DNA from: DASREM01 sp035652095
GTDB taxonomy: Bacteria > Acidobacteriota > Terriglobia > Terriglobales > Acidobacteriaceae
Reading direction: 5' to 3'
DNA length: 64,000 bases
Assembly (NCBI GenBank): GCA_035652095.1
Contig: DASREM010000056.1
Span: forward strand, 62,001 to 126,000
Position numbers and translations under genes: made by a program. The notes under the pieces are model-generated. The model was not told where the DNA came from. It did no database searches and worked only from the letters and a program-made list of their open reading frames with translations. Of this stretch, positions 50,983-59,584 are shown piece after piece. How positions within the stretch are numbered: position 1 is the first letter of the stretch; each line of letters starts with the position of its first letter.

Positions 50983-51675
50983 TCAGTTCGATTTGAACGC
51001 CCGGACGCTGTAGTTGGCTGTGAACTGCTCGTTTCGAGTCAGACTGATTTTTTCCAGAGCAATACCGGCAACGTTGATGAGAGGACACGTGATTCGCTTA
51101 TGAATGGATCGCAGAATTTCAAAATGCGCGAACCTGTTGAGCGCCAAATTTAACGTACGCAACAGGCCGCCTGCGCTATAGACCTCCGGCACGATTTCGA
51201 CCTGCGAGAAGGGTGAAAAGAGTGATCTCACTCCGGATCGTGTGAATCTCCATTTTTCCGGTTCGTCGAAGGTGGGAGCGAACGCTGCGACGCTTGCCAG
51301 CATGATGCCCCGCGGCTTCAATAAGCCATGAAGGCGGCGCACTGCCAAACCGGGATCACTTAGATATTCCATCACTTGCGTTGTAATCACTACGTCGAAA
51401 CTCTCGGGCGCAAAGGGCAAATTCTCTCCGTTCGCGACCACGCTCACCATCTCGGTCCTGACTAAATCCACAGCGACGTACTGGCCGACCCTTCGGTCGA
51501 ATAAAGGACGATACGGCTGATATCGTCCGCCTACATCCAGGATCTTCAAATCGTTCCCGTTCAAGTCATGGATCCACTTGGTGAAAATCAGCCGTCGGGC
51601 GCGCAATACCAGGTAATTCGGGTCACACAACGATGGATACAGCCGCTCATGCGCGATCTGCGCCAGAGATTTCAT
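50983..51675 (-). CDS. SAM-dependent methyltransferase inserted between ftsW and murG
   Basis: A class I methyltransferase of 230 residues. The SAM motif is ILDVGGRYQPYRPLF (about 44-58), with YVAVDL and a post-I acidic patch, VVANGENLPFAPESFDVVITTQVMEYLSDP, and GLLKPRGIMLAS as motif III. The substrate is unknown; a small molecule, lipid or sugar target is possible. It is head-on to the dcw genes. A TATACT box (51693-51698, minus strand) lies 17 bases upstream and could be its -10. No ribosome site is clear. The placement inside the dcw cluster suggests transfer or rearrangement. Confidence 0.8.
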   Translation of the reverse strand: MKSLAQIAHERLYPSLCDPNYLVLRARRLIFTKWIHDLNGNDLKILDVGGRYQPYRPLFDRRVGQYVAVDLVRTEMVSVVANGENLPFAPESFDVVITTQVMEYLSDPGLAVRRLHGLLKPRGIMLASVAAFAPTFDEPEKWRFTRSGVRSLFSPFSQVEIVPEVYSAGGLLRTLNLALNRFAHFEILRSIHKRITCPLINVAGIALEKISLTRNEQFTANYSVRAFKSN

Positions 51676-51720
51676 GGTAAGGGAAGCGGCAGTATAACAA
51701 GCTGCCTACGCGGTCTGGGT

Positions 51721-51726
51721 TATATT
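51721..51726 (+). promoter_or_regulatory. -10-like box just before murG
   Basis: TATATT ends six bases before the murG ATG at 51733. With no ribosome site, a leaderless transcript is possible, which would let murG be expressed despite the opposing insert upstream. No -35 match is seen. Confidence 0.4.
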
Positions 51727-51732
51727 CACTGC

Positions 51733-52806
51733 ATGCGTGCCATTCTGGCGGGAGGCGGGACCGGTGGACACGTTATTCCCGCGCTTGCGATCGCCCAGGA
51801 ACTACGAACGCAATACGGCGCGGAGATTGAGTTCATAGGCACTGCGCGGGGCATCGAAAATCGACTGGTCCCTGCCGCTGGGTTCCCGCTCAGTTTGGTG
51901 GAGGTTGGGGCGCTAAAAAACGTCAGCTTTACTACGCGTCTCAAAACGAGTTTTGACCTGCCTCGTGCGATATGGGCGGCGCGCGGTATTCTGGCGCGCT
52001 TTCGCCCGGATGTGGTGATCGGTGTCGGTGGCTATGCTTCGGGTCCGGCCATGTTGGCGGCCATTATGCAGCGAATCCCGACGCTCGCCTTCGAACCGAA
52101 TGTGGTCCCGGGCTTTGCCAATCGTCTTGTCGCGCGAATGGTGTCGGGTGCTGCGGTCCATTTTGCCGAAACCAAACAGTATTTCCGAAATTGCAAAGTC
52201 ACTGGAGTCCCGGTTCGCGACGCATTCTTCCAGATTCATGATGATCTTCACGATGCTCCGACCCTGCTGGTTTTCGGAGGCAGCCAGGGGGCGCGCGCCA
52301 TTAATCAGGTCGTGATGGCGGCCATGTCCGCGCTGCGCGAGAGAATTCCGTCGCTACGCATTGTTCATCAGACCGGCGAGCGTGACTATAATGACGCGGC
52401 AGCGCGGTACGAGAAGATGGGCGGTCCAGTTGAAGTATCCAAGTTCATAGACGATATGCCGCGATTTTTTTCAGAGGCCGATCTACTGTTGTGCCGTTCC
52501 GGCGCCAGCACCGTGGCCGAGATTACCGCCGCAGGCAAGCCCGCCATCTTTGTCCCCTTTCCGCGAGCCGCCGATGATCATCAAAAACGAAACGCGGAGA
52601 TCCTGGTTCACGCGGGCGCGGCCCTCATGATTGAAGAATCAAAGTTATCCCCGGAAGCGCTGGTTGAGGCGGTGACCGCGCTGTTTTCAGATCCGGTGAA
52701 AGTGGCGGAGATGGGCCGCCGCGCTCGTCAGCTATCTCATCCCAATGCGGCCCGTGACATTGCAGCCATGGCAGCGCGCCTGGCGAGGGTTGAGACGAAC
52801 CGCTGA
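51733..52806 (+). CDS. murG: Lipid II synthase MurG
   Basis: MurG adds GlcNAc to lipid I at the inner face of the membrane. The 357-residue GT-B enzyme has the N-terminal loop ILAGGGTGGHVIPALAIA, the GFANRLV and GVPVRDAF segments and the C-terminal donor site LCRSGASTVAEITAAGKPAIFVPFP. The ATG at 51733 gives the standard N-terminus; the frame is open upstream but only through the insert. Since the inverted genes precede it, a local promoter is needed. murC follows after 27 bases. Confidence 0.95.
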   Translation: MRAILAGGGTGGHVIPALAIAQELRTQYGAEIEFIGTARGIENRLVPAAGFPLSLVEVGALKNVSFTTRLKTSFDLPRAIWAARGILARFRPDVVIGVGGYASGPAMLAAIMQRIPTLAFEPNVVPGFANRLVARMVSGAAVHFAETKQYFRNCKVTGVPVRDAFFQIHDDLHDAPTLLVFGGSQGARAINQVVMAAMSALRERIPSLRIVHQTGERDYNDAAARYEKMGGPVEVSKFIDDMPRFFSEADLLLCRSGASTVAEITAAGKPAIFVPFPRAADDHQKRNAEILVHAGAALMIEESKLSPEALVEAVTALFSDPVKVAEMGRRARQLSHPNAARDIAAMAARLARVETNR

Positions 52807-52833
52807 TTGTCGTAAGGTCAAGAATCCGATTTT

Positions 52834-54255
52834 ATGTTCGCAAAAATCCAGAGAATTCATTTTGTGGGGATTGGCGGTATCGGCATGAGTGGGATCGCCG
52901 AGGTTCTGCTCAATCTCGGCTACAAGGTCTCTGGCTCTGACCTGAAAACTTCGGCCGTGACCGAGCGCCTTGCGTCGCTCGGCGCTGTCATTTTTGAGGG
53001 GCACCGTTCTGCAAATGTGGCCGGGGCCGAAGTCGTAGTGGTCAGTTCTGCGGTGAAGGACGACAACCCCGAAATTGCCGAGGCCCGCGACCAGCACATC
53101 CCGGTTATACAGCGGGCGGAGATGCTGTCCGAATTGATGCGGCTGAAATATGGAATCGCCATTGCCGGCATGCATGGGAAGACGACCACAACATCCATGG
53201 TCGCGGCGGTACTGGCTGCGGGCGGTCTCGATCCCACCATCATCGTGGGAGGACGGGTGGATGCCATGGGTTCCAACGCTCGCCTTGGCAAATCACAATA
53301 CCTGGTCGCCGAGGCTGACGAGAGTGACCGCTCATTCTTGCGTCTGTCCCCAATCCTTGCCGTGGTGACCAACATTGACCGCGAGCACATGGATTGTTAC
53401 CGCAACATGCGCGACGTGAAGCAGGCCTTCCTCGATTTCATGGACCGGGTGCCCTTCTACGGCATGGTGGTTGTTTGTAACGACGATCCGCCACTCCGTC
53501 GCCTGTTCCCCCAAATTCGGCGCCGGACTTTGACTTACGGCACGCGAAAAGGATCAGACTTCCGTATTAAGACGCTCGATAATGTGGGAACTGCAGGCGA
53601 GAAGCCCTGCCTCAGCCGATTTCACGTGATCTATCGCGGCGACGACTTAGGGGAGTTCCGGCTCCAAGTGCCGGGAGCACACAATATTCTGAATGCCACT
53701 GCTGCCATCGCGGTGGGCATTGGTCTGGATCTTAAGGCGGAGCAGATTGCTCAAGCCCTGGGCAATTTTCAAGGGGTGGACCGCCGGTTCCAGCTGCGAG
53801 GCAAGATGGGGGGAGTGAGCGTGATCGACGACTATGGACACCACCCCACGGAGATCAAGGCGACACTGGCAGCCGCCAGGCAATGTGGCTTTTCCAGGAT
53901 TCACGTGATCTTCCAACCTCACCGCTATACGCGCACTCGCGATCTCCTGGACCAATTCGCCAACGCATTTCAGAATGCGGACACCCTGGCGGTACTCGAC
54001 ATCTATGCCGCGAGCGAGCTACCGATTGAGGGCATCAGCGCAGCGACTCTGGCAGCTCGAATCACCGAAGTAGGAGGTAAGGACGCCCGCTACATGGCAT
54101 CGTTCTCCGAAGCGGCGAAAGAGGTCTGTCGCATTGCACAGCCCGGCGACATGATTCTGACTCTGGGCGCGGGAAGCATCTCCCAGCTTGGGCCCATCAT
54201 CCTGGAACACCTTCAAAACAAAGAAGAAAAATCGCGACAGCCCTCAACTGTTTGA
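52834..54255 (+). CDS. murC: UDP-MurNAc:L-alanine ligase MurC
   Basis: MurC adds the first amino acid of the stem peptide. The 473-residue protein has the N-terminal HFVGIGGIGMSGIAEVL, the P-loop AGMHGKTTTTSM (about 109-120), EADESDRSFL and VIDDYGHHPTEIKATL. These are diagnostic of MurC. No murB or ddl follows, unlike in many clusters. About 100 bases later a small coiled-coil gene starts. Confidence 0.95.
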   Translation: MFAKIQRIHFVGIGGIGMSGIAEVLLNLGYKVSGSDLKTSAVTERLASLGAVIFEGHRSANVAGAEVVVVSSAVKDDNPEIAEARDQHIPVIQRAEMLSELMRLKYGIAIAGMHGKTTTTSMVAAVLAAGGLDPTIIVGGRVDAMGSNARLGKSQYLVAEADESDRSFLRLSPILAVVTNIDREHMDCYRNMRDVKQAFLDFMDRVPFYGMVVVCNDDPPLRRLFPQIRRRTLTYGTRKGSDFRIKTLDNVGTAGEKPCLSRFHVIYRGDDLGEFRLQVPGAHNILNATAAIAVGIGLDLKAEQIAQALGNFQGVDRRFQLRGKMGGVSVIDDYGHHPTEIKATLAAARQCGFSRIHVIFQPHRYTRTRDLLDQFANAFQNADTLAVLDIYAASELPIEGISAATLAARITEVGGKDARYMASFSEAAKEVCRIAQPGDMILTLGAGSISQLGPIILEHLQNKEEKSRQPSTV

Positions 54256-54358
54256 CACCAGTTTCCGTAACCCTCTGCCCACTTACTCGGTACAGAACTT
54301 CCAGGTGACGATTCAAAATCTGGTCCGTCTAAGCCTGAAACGAGCAGGAGCGTGAGAT

Positions 54359-54772
54359 ATGGCAAGTGAAAAGGCTGTTTACTGGATTGCAATCTGCGTG
54401 ATGGCGGCGGGTCTGGGGAACTCCTGGGTGAACCATCATCGGGATTTCGCCCGCGCTGTCGGACAGCGTGTCATGATCGCGGCGGATCTGGTTTCGGGCC
54501 GCGCGCAGGGGCAATTGGACCGCGCCGACGCCCTGTTCGCTCGTACGCAAGCCGGTTTCGACCGCGGCCAGGCCACGGTGGACCGCGTGCAGGCCAGTGT
54601 GGACTGCCTTCAGGCCCGGATGGCCCGCCGTCAGGCGGCGCTGGCCCGTGCCCAAGCGGTGCGAACTCGTATGGCAGTAGCTGAGAGCATGCGAAAGGTC
54701 ATGGTGACCGTTCCTGACATCGCTACCAAGACCGTTGTCATCGGCGACTGGAACGATGGTTCAGTCCAGTAA
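54359..54772 (+). CDS. Hypothetical membrane-anchored coiled-coil protein
   Basis: A 137-residue protein with one hydrophobic helix near the N-terminus (VYWIAICVMAAGLGNSWV) and a long helical region at about 45-115 built from degenerate repeats: LDRADALFARTQAGFDRGQ, ATVDRVQASVDCLQARM, RRQAALARAQ. The repeat length is near seven, so a coiled coil is likely. A short C-terminal segment (DIATKTVVIGDWND) follows. A GGAG site lies eight bases upstream of the ATG and a strong terminator follows the gene. I recognise no family. Its place between murC and ftsQ suggests an envelope or division role by position only. Confidence 0.7.
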   Translation: MASEKAVYWIAICVMAAGLGNSWVNHHRDFARAVGQRVMIAADLVSGRAQGQLDRADALFARTQAGFDRGQATVDRVQASVDCLQARMARRQAALARAQAVRTRMAVAESMRKVMVTVPDIATKTVVIGDWNDGSVQ

Positions 54773-54791
54773 CTTCATTCCGATTTCTCGA

Positions 54792-54827
54792 CGAGCAACT
54801 TAGTTTCTAAGTTGCTCGTTTTGTTTT
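54792..54827 (+). terminator. Strong intrinsic terminator inside the dcw cluster
   Basis: CGAGCAACTTAG (54792-54803) and CTAAGTTGCTCG (54807-54818) form a perfect 12-bp stem with a 3-base loop, followed by TTTTGTTTT. It ends the murG-murC-coiled-coil transcript and implies a new promoter for ftsQAZ. Confidence 0.92.
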
Positions 54828-54905
54828 GGGCTAGTGATGCCGATTCGGCAACATTCCTGTGCAAAAGCCTGAAAATTTTATCTGTCTCATTTGGAGAAAA
54901 GCAGT

Positions 54906-54933
54906 TATAGTGAATTCGCTCAGACGATTCACT
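54906..54933 (+). promoter_or_regulatory. Possible ftsQ promoter with overlapping palindrome
   Basis: TATAGT (54906-54911) is a -10-like box between the terminator and ftsQ. It overlaps a perfect 7-bp inverted repeat AGTGAAT (54909-54915) / ATTCACT (54927-54933), which would cover the transcript start. No good -35 was found. Confidence 0.45.
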
Positions 54934-54954
54934 GGCGACAACTGACCTGATTTG

Positions 54955-56250
54955 ATGGCGCGGAGAACCGCTTCCAGCTTACAGGAGGAGTTGTATCCAC
55001 CACCGGATGAACCGGTGCGCGAAAGTCTTGAGGACACGCGCGCTCTGGATCTGGAAGTGGAGCAGGAATCGCCTTTCCTGCGAGGACAAAAGCGTGTCTC
55101 TGTCCGCCGCGGATCCATCCCGAAAAAGACTGCTACCCGGCTGATCTGGATCAGCGCAGCGGGTGTTCTGTTGTTCTTCGCAGTGGTTGCCTCCGCCGCG
55201 ATGTATCGCTACGGCGAGCACTCCTGGCGTTTCCGAGTCGAATCCAGCGATGACATTGAAACTCAAGGCTTGGAGAACGTGACCCGCTCCCAGGTTCTCG
55301 AAGTCATGGGCGGCGACATCGGGCGGAACATCTTCTTCGTTCCCCTGGCGCAGCGGCAGTCCCAACTCGAACAGATTCCCTGGGTCGAAGCGGCCAGCGT
55401 CATGCGTTTTGTGCCCAACCGGCTGCGCGTGACTATTCACGAGCGCACCCCGGTGGCTTTCGCCCGCGTAGGATCGCGCATTCTCCTGATTGACGCCAAA
55501 GGCACGCTGATGGAACTGCCAACCGGGGGCAAGAAGAAGTATTCATTCCCGGTCATTCTCGGCACCAACCCGGGTGAGCCCGTATCCACGCGTGCTGCCC
55601 GGATGCGGATTTACAGCGAAGTTGTAAACCAGCTCGATGCCGAGGGCGCGCACTATGCCCAGGAACTCAGTGAAGTTGATCTCTCCGATCCCGATGACGT
55701 GAAGATTGTTCCCAATGATCCGGAAGGCGACGTCCTTGTCCACCTGGGTTCGGCCAATTACCTGGAGCGCTACAAGCTCTATATGTCGCACCTGAAAGAG
55801 TGGCGCCGGCAGTTCACCAAACTGCAATCGGTGGACTTGCGCTACGAGCGGCAGATTGTGGTGAATCCCGACCTGCACGGAGACACAAAACCGTTGGCCT
55901 TACCGGTGTCCGCAATGAAAGCCGCGATGAAGGCAGGTGTGAAGCCGGCAGTGCTGATCACAACAAATCGGACGGGTAGTTCACAGGCAGCACCGGCGAA
56001 GCCGGTCGCAACTCGATCAACGAATGCAGTCGGGCCCGCAGTCAGCAAGAAGCCGGTCAAAACGGTTCATCAAAAAGCCGCAAAGAAAGGGAAGGCGAAA
56101 ACCAGGGCGCTTGCCAAAGGTAAGGCTGCTACTTCGACTAAAACCGCGGTCGGCAACGCTGCAAAGGCTGCAGCTAAGCCGGTGAATATAGCCAGGACTG
56201 CGAAGCCGAGCCCGTCAATTCCAAAGGACAAAGAACAGGATCATCCCTAG
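54955..56250 (+). CDS. ftsQ: Cell division protein FtsQ with basic C-terminal tail
   Basis: FtsQ links early and late divisome proteins. The 431-residue protein has a cytoplasmic N-terminus of about 60 residues, one membrane helix (about 63-83, WISAAGVLLFFAVVASAAMY), a POTRA domain (FRVESSDDIETQGLENVTRSQVLEVM... IGRNIFFVPL) and the FtsQ beta domain (LIDAKGTLMELP, QSVDLRYERQIVVNPD). After about residue 310 there is a ~120-residue tail rich in Ala, Lys, Thr and Pro (KKPVKTVHQKAAKKGKAK, KAAAKPVNIA), which normal FtsQ proteins lack. The ATG 54955 is preceded by an in-frame TTG; no ribosome site is seen. FtsA starts 3 bases after the stop. Confidence 0.9.
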   Translation: MARRTASSLQEELYPPPDEPVRESLEDTRALDLEVEQESPFLRGQKRVSVRRGSIPKKTATRLIWISAAGVLLFFAVVASAAMYRYGEHSWRFRVESSDDIETQGLENVTRSQVLEVMGGDIGRNIFFVPLAQRQSQLEQIPWVEAASVMRFVPNRLRVTIHERTPVAFARVGSRILLIDAKGTLMELPTGGKKKYSFPVILGTNPGEPVSTRAARMRIYSEVVNQLDAEGAHYAQELSEVDLSDPDDVKIVPNDPEGDVLVHLGSANYLERYKLYMSHLKEWRRQFTKLQSVDLRYERQIVVNPDLHGDTKPLALPVSAMKAAMKAGVKPAVLITTNRTGSSQAAPAKPVATRSTNAVGPAVSKKPVKTVHQKAAKKGKAKTRALAKGKAATSTKTAVGNAAKAAAKPVNIARTAKPSPSIPKDKEQDHP

Positions 56251-56253
56251 CAC

Positions 56254-57474
56254 ATGGCGAACCAGTACGAGCATCTGCTGACGGCGATCGATGTGGGTAG
56301 CGCAAAGACCTGCGCGCTTGTCGCCGAAATCACCGACAACGGGCTGCGTTATCGAGGCCATGGAATTTCGGAGTCGCGCGGCACGCGCAAGGGCGTTATC
56401 GTCGACCTCGAAAAAGCGGTCGGCTCCATCCAGAAGGCCGTCGAGCAAGCCGAGGACGCGCTGGGCGCACCCATCGAGCGTGCGCTGGTCGGAGTCTCCG
56501 GGGCCCACGTCAAAGGCCTGAATAGCCATGGGGGAATCACGTTTGGGAGCCGGGCCCGAGAGATTTCGCGCGAAGAAATCCGTGCTGCCGTGGATAAAGC
56601 ACGCGCCATTTCGCTTCCATCCGATCGCGAGATTCTGCACCTGCTGCCGCAGGAGTTCATCCTGGACGACCAGGCAGGCGTACACGACCCTCTCGGGATG
56701 ATGGCGCTTCGCCTCGAAGTCCGAGTGCACATCGTGACCGCGGCGGCCAGCGCGACCCAGAACGTTGTCACCGCCGTGAACAAAGCCGGCGTCCACGTGG
56801 ATGCAACTGTTTTCGAACCGTTGGCCTGTGCCGATTCGGTGCTTCGGGCGGAGGAACGAGAATTGGGCGTATGCCTCATCGATCTCGGAGCAGGTTCCAC
56901 CAACATTATCGTGTTCCAGGATGGAGCGGTGGCGCATACCGCCGTAATTCCGATCGGGGGCGACCACTTCACCAGCGACCTCTCGGTGGGTCTGTGCACT
57001 CCCGTCGCCGAGGCCGAAAAGATCAAGAAACTGTACGGACACGCCATCGCCACTCTCATTCCCGAAGGCAACGAGGTCGAGGTTCCATCGGTCGGAGATC
57101 GTCCTTCGCGGCTGTTGTCGCAACGCATGATGGGGGAAATCCTGGAACCCCGAGCCCGCGAGCTTTTCGAAATGTTGCGTGACAACCTGCGCCACGCCGG
57201 CATGCTCGAGCTTTGCGTCACCGGAATGGTATTCAGCGGAGGTGCTTCGCGTTTGCCGGGCATTCTGGACATTGCGGACTCGGTACTTCGCAAGCCCGTG
57301 CGCCTCTCCTGGCCCGCGCCGCTCGCAAAAATGCCCGCCGCCCTGGCCGAGCCGGAATTCGCGACCGTTCTCGGCATGGTGTTCTACGGACATCGCGCGC
57401 GCATTGCACGCGGCATTCAGGACGAGCGCTGGAGTTCGCGGCTGAAATCCATGTTTGTGGGGAAGGGAGCCTGA
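56254..57474 (+). CDS. ftsA: Cell division protein FtsA
   Basis: An actin-like ATPase that ties FtsZ to the membrane. The 406-residue protein has the phosphate-1 motif TAIDVGSAKTCALVAEI, the 1C subdomain with AHVKGLNSHGGITF, the phosphate-2 motif CLIDLGAGSTNIIVF and the adenosine motif VFSGGASRLPGILD. The C-terminus ends RLKSMFVGKGA, a short amphipathic stretch that may be the membrane anchor. It begins 3 bases after ftsQ and ftsZ starts 58 bases after it. A long antisense frame here is a shadow. Confidence 0.95.
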   Translation: MANQYEHLLTAIDVGSAKTCALVAEITDNGLRYRGHGISESRGTRKGVIVDLEKAVGSIQKAVEQAEDALGAPIERALVGVSGAHVKGLNSHGGITFGSRAREISREEIRAAVDKARAISLPSDREILHLLPQEFILDDQAGVHDPLGMMALRLEVRVHIVTAAASATQNVVTAVNKAGVHVDATVFEPLACADSVLRAEERELGVCLIDLGAGSTNIIVFQDGAVAHTAVIPIGGDHFTSDLSVGLCTPVAEAEKIKKLYGHAIATLIPEGNEVEVPSVGDRPSRLLSQRMMGEILEPRARELFEMLRDNLRHAGMLELCVTGMVFSGGASRLPGILDIADSVLRKPVRLSWPAPLAKMPAALAEPEFATVLGMVFYGHRARIARGIQDERWSSRLKSMFVGKGA

Positions 57475-57532
57475 GGATCGGCTCTCGAATGAGAAAGACT
57501 TTGCAGGACGAAAATTCAATCAGGCGGCATAC

Positions 57533-58780
57533 ATGAAAAAAGAAGAGAGCGACATTCGCATCAGCTTCAACGACGAATTCCGCAACGATGCCAAGATCAA
57601 GGTGATTGGCGTGGGTGGCGGCGGCGGCAACGCGGTGAATCGCATGATCGAGGCCGGCATGGAAGGCATCGAGTTCATCGTGGCCAACACGGATCTGCAG
57701 GCTTTGCGGATGTCGCGCGCGCCGGTGAAGATTCAACTGGGAGTAAAGCTCACCAACGGTCTGGGCGCGGGCGCTAACCCGGAAGTTGGCCGCAAAGCGG
57801 CCCTGGAGGATTCCGACAAGATCATCGAGGCGCTGGAAGGCGCCGACATGGTGTTCGTCACTACCGGACTTGGCGGCGGTACCGGCACCGGGTCCGCCCC
57901 CATCATCGCCTCTCTCGCCAGCGAGATGGGCGCCCTCACGGTGGCGGTCGTTACCAAGCCGTTCGCTTTCGAAGGCAAGCGCCGCATGTCGCAGGCCGAG
58001 CGTGGAATTGCCGAGCTGATGGACTCCGTTGATACCACGATCGTCATCCCCAATGAAAAGCTTCTGGCGGTGGCGCAGGACGCCGGCTTCTTCGAGTCCT
58101 TCCGAGTGGCCGACGACATTCTTCGCCAGGGCGTGCAGGGCATTTCCGACATCATCACCATTCCCGGCATCATCAATCGCGACTTTGCCGACGTGAAAGC
58201 GATTATGGCCGGGATGGGATACGCCGTGATGGGTACGGCCACGGCTGCAGGCGCCCGCCGCGCTACCGAAGCCGCGCAGAAGGCGATTGCTTCTCCGCTG
58301 CTCGAGGCCGGGGCTATCGACGGCGCTCGCGGCATCCTCATCAACATCACTGGTTCCACCTCGCTCAAACTCGCCGAAGTGCAGGAAGCCTGCAGCATCA
58401 TCCAGAACGCGGCCCACGAAGATGCCAACATTATTTTCGGCGCTGTCCTGGACGAGAAGATGAAAGACACGGTGAAGATCACCGTCATCGCGACCGGGTT
58501 CAAGGATTCAGACCGGCGGCATCGTCATGCCCAGTCCCAGGTTGGCTACTCGGTAGACCGCGACTTCGAAGATGACTTCAGAACTCCACAGCCGGAGCCT
58601 GAAATCGAATCCGAGCCGGCCCCCCCGGCCATGATCATGGAATCCGCGGCCCCTGCGTCCGGACTTGCGGTTGCGCAGTCCGGCACAGTCGAAGCCATGC
58701 GCAACGCCATGATTGCAAACTTCGAGCAGGCCGATTTGGATGTACCGGCCTTTCTTCGCAAGCGGTCCGAGCCTATGTAG
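57533..58780 (+). CDS. ftsZ: Cell division protein FtsZ
   Basis: The tubulin-like GTPase that forms the division ring. The 415-residue protein has IKVIGVGGGGGNAVNRM, the tubulin signature GGGTGTGSAP (about residue 115), and the T7 catalytic region NRDFADVKAIM. After a variable linker (about 340-395, rich in E, P and S) comes a conserved C-terminal peptide LDVPAFLRKR that binds FtsA. The ATG at 57533 gives the normal N-terminus; the frame upstream overlaps the ftsA end. The cluster terminator follows within 25 bases. Confidence 0.97.
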   Translation: MKKEESDIRISFNDEFRNDAKIKVIGVGGGGGNAVNRMIEAGMEGIEFIVANTDLQALRMSRAPVKIQLGVKLTNGLGAGANPEVGRKAALEDSDKIIEALEGADMVFVTTGLGGGTGTGSAPIIASLASEMGALTVAVVTKPFAFEGKRRMSQAERGIAELMDSVDTTIVIPNEKLLAVAQDAGFFESFRVADDILRQGVQGISDIITIPGIINRDFADVKAIMAGMGYAVMGTATAAGARRATEAAQKAIASPLLEAGAIDGARGILINITGSTSLKLAEVQEACSIIQNAAHEDANIIFGAVLDEKMKDTVKITVIATGFKDSDRRHRHAQSQVGYSVDRDFEDDFRTPQPEPEIESEPAPPAMIMESAAPASGLAVAQSGTVEAMRNAMIANFEQADLDVPAFLRKRSEPM

Positions 58781-58804
58781 TCGGTCAGACTCCCCTTCCA
58801 CTCT

Positions 58805-58835
58805 GCCGGGACCTCCATGGTCCCGGCTTTGTTTT
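58805..58835 (+). terminator. Intrinsic terminator after ftsZ
   Basis: GCCGGGACC (58805-58813) and GGTCCCGGC (58819-58827) form a perfect 9-bp stem with a 5-base loop, followed by TTTGTTTTT. It marks the end of the dcw cluster. Confidence 0.92.
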
Positions 58836-58849
58836 TCGCCAGAAAATTC

Positions 58850-58879
58850 TTGTATTGGAATCCCATATGTTGATATATT
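58850..58879 (+). promoter_or_regulatory. Possible promoter of the cytochrome P460 gene
   Basis: TTGTAT (58850-58855), 18 bases, then TATATT (58874-58879). It lies just after the ftsZ terminator and 22 bases before the ATG at 58902, leaving room for the AGGAG site. Confidence 0.5.
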
Positions 58880-58901
58880 GGCAACCCACAGGAGATCACG
58901 G

Positions 58902-59471
58902 ATGAAAAAGTTTCTTTGGCTCGGGCTGTCAACTCTGTGTTGTTTCGTCTTCCTGGCCGCGGATCCAGGCCCGCAAAAGCCCCAGTACACCTCCAAGAAC
59001 GAGCTGTTACGTCCCCAGGATTATCGTGACTGGGTCTTCCTCTCCTCTGGGCTGGGAATGAGCTACAGCCCGACGGCTGGCGGTCACGAAATGTTCACGA
59101 ACGTCTTTGTGCCGCGCTGGGCTTATGACGAGTTTCTAAAGTCAGGCAAATGGCCGGAAGGTTCCATGTTCGTCGTCGAAGAGCGTGGCTCTCAACAGAA
59201 GGGCTCGATCAACAAGGTCGGGCATTTCCAGACCGATTTCATGGGAATGGGTGTCGAAGTCAAGGATTCCGCCCATTTTCCTGATAAGTGGGCTTACTTT
59301 AATTTCGACGAAAACACCAAGTCGGCGAGTGCGAATCCAAAAGAGGGATGCTTCCAGTGCCACGATCAGCACGCCGCTGTCGAACACAGTTTCGTGCAGT
59401 TTTATCCAACCCTGAAACCCGTGGCTAAGAAGTTCGGCACCTATAACCAGGAGCGAGAGAAGGTGGACTAA
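58902..59471 (+). CDS. Exported cytochrome P460 family protein
   Basis: A 189-residue c-type haem protein. The signal peptide is KKFLWLGLSTLCCFVFLAA. The haem site is CFQCH near residue 147-151, and the preceding part (DYRDWVFLSSGLGMSYSP, FTNVFVPRWAYDEFLKSGKWPEG) matches cytochrome P460 (PF16694). Known members oxidise hydroxylamine to N2O or NO or act in c'-beta type gas binding. A Lys cross-link to haem is needed for the oxidase activity and cannot be confirmed here. The AGGAG site eight bases upstream fixes the start; the frame upstream lies inside ftsZ and its terminator. Confidence 0.88.
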   Translation: MKKFLWLGLSTLCCFVFLAADPGPQKPQYTSKNELLRPQDYRDWVFLSSGLGMSYSPTAGGHEMFTNVFVPRWAYDEFLKSGKWPEGSMFVVEERGSQQKGSINKVGHFQTDFMGMGVEVKDSAHFPDKWAYFNFDENTKSASANPKEGCFQCHDQHAAVEHSFVQFYPTLKPVAKKFGTYNQEREKVD

Positions 59472-59584
59472 GGCAACCCGTGATTGTCACCGCACTAAGC
59501 AAGGAATCTGCTCCCCATGGTCGTGGCAAGAGACCAGATCGCCTGCCCCTCAGAACGAGAAGAGAAGATTTGAACGGCAGGCCT

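Noticed and set aside
56215..58417. Long minus-strand frames (up to 434 codons) opposite ftsA and ftsZ
   Set aside because: No domains or ribosome sites; both are shadows of highly conserved division genes.
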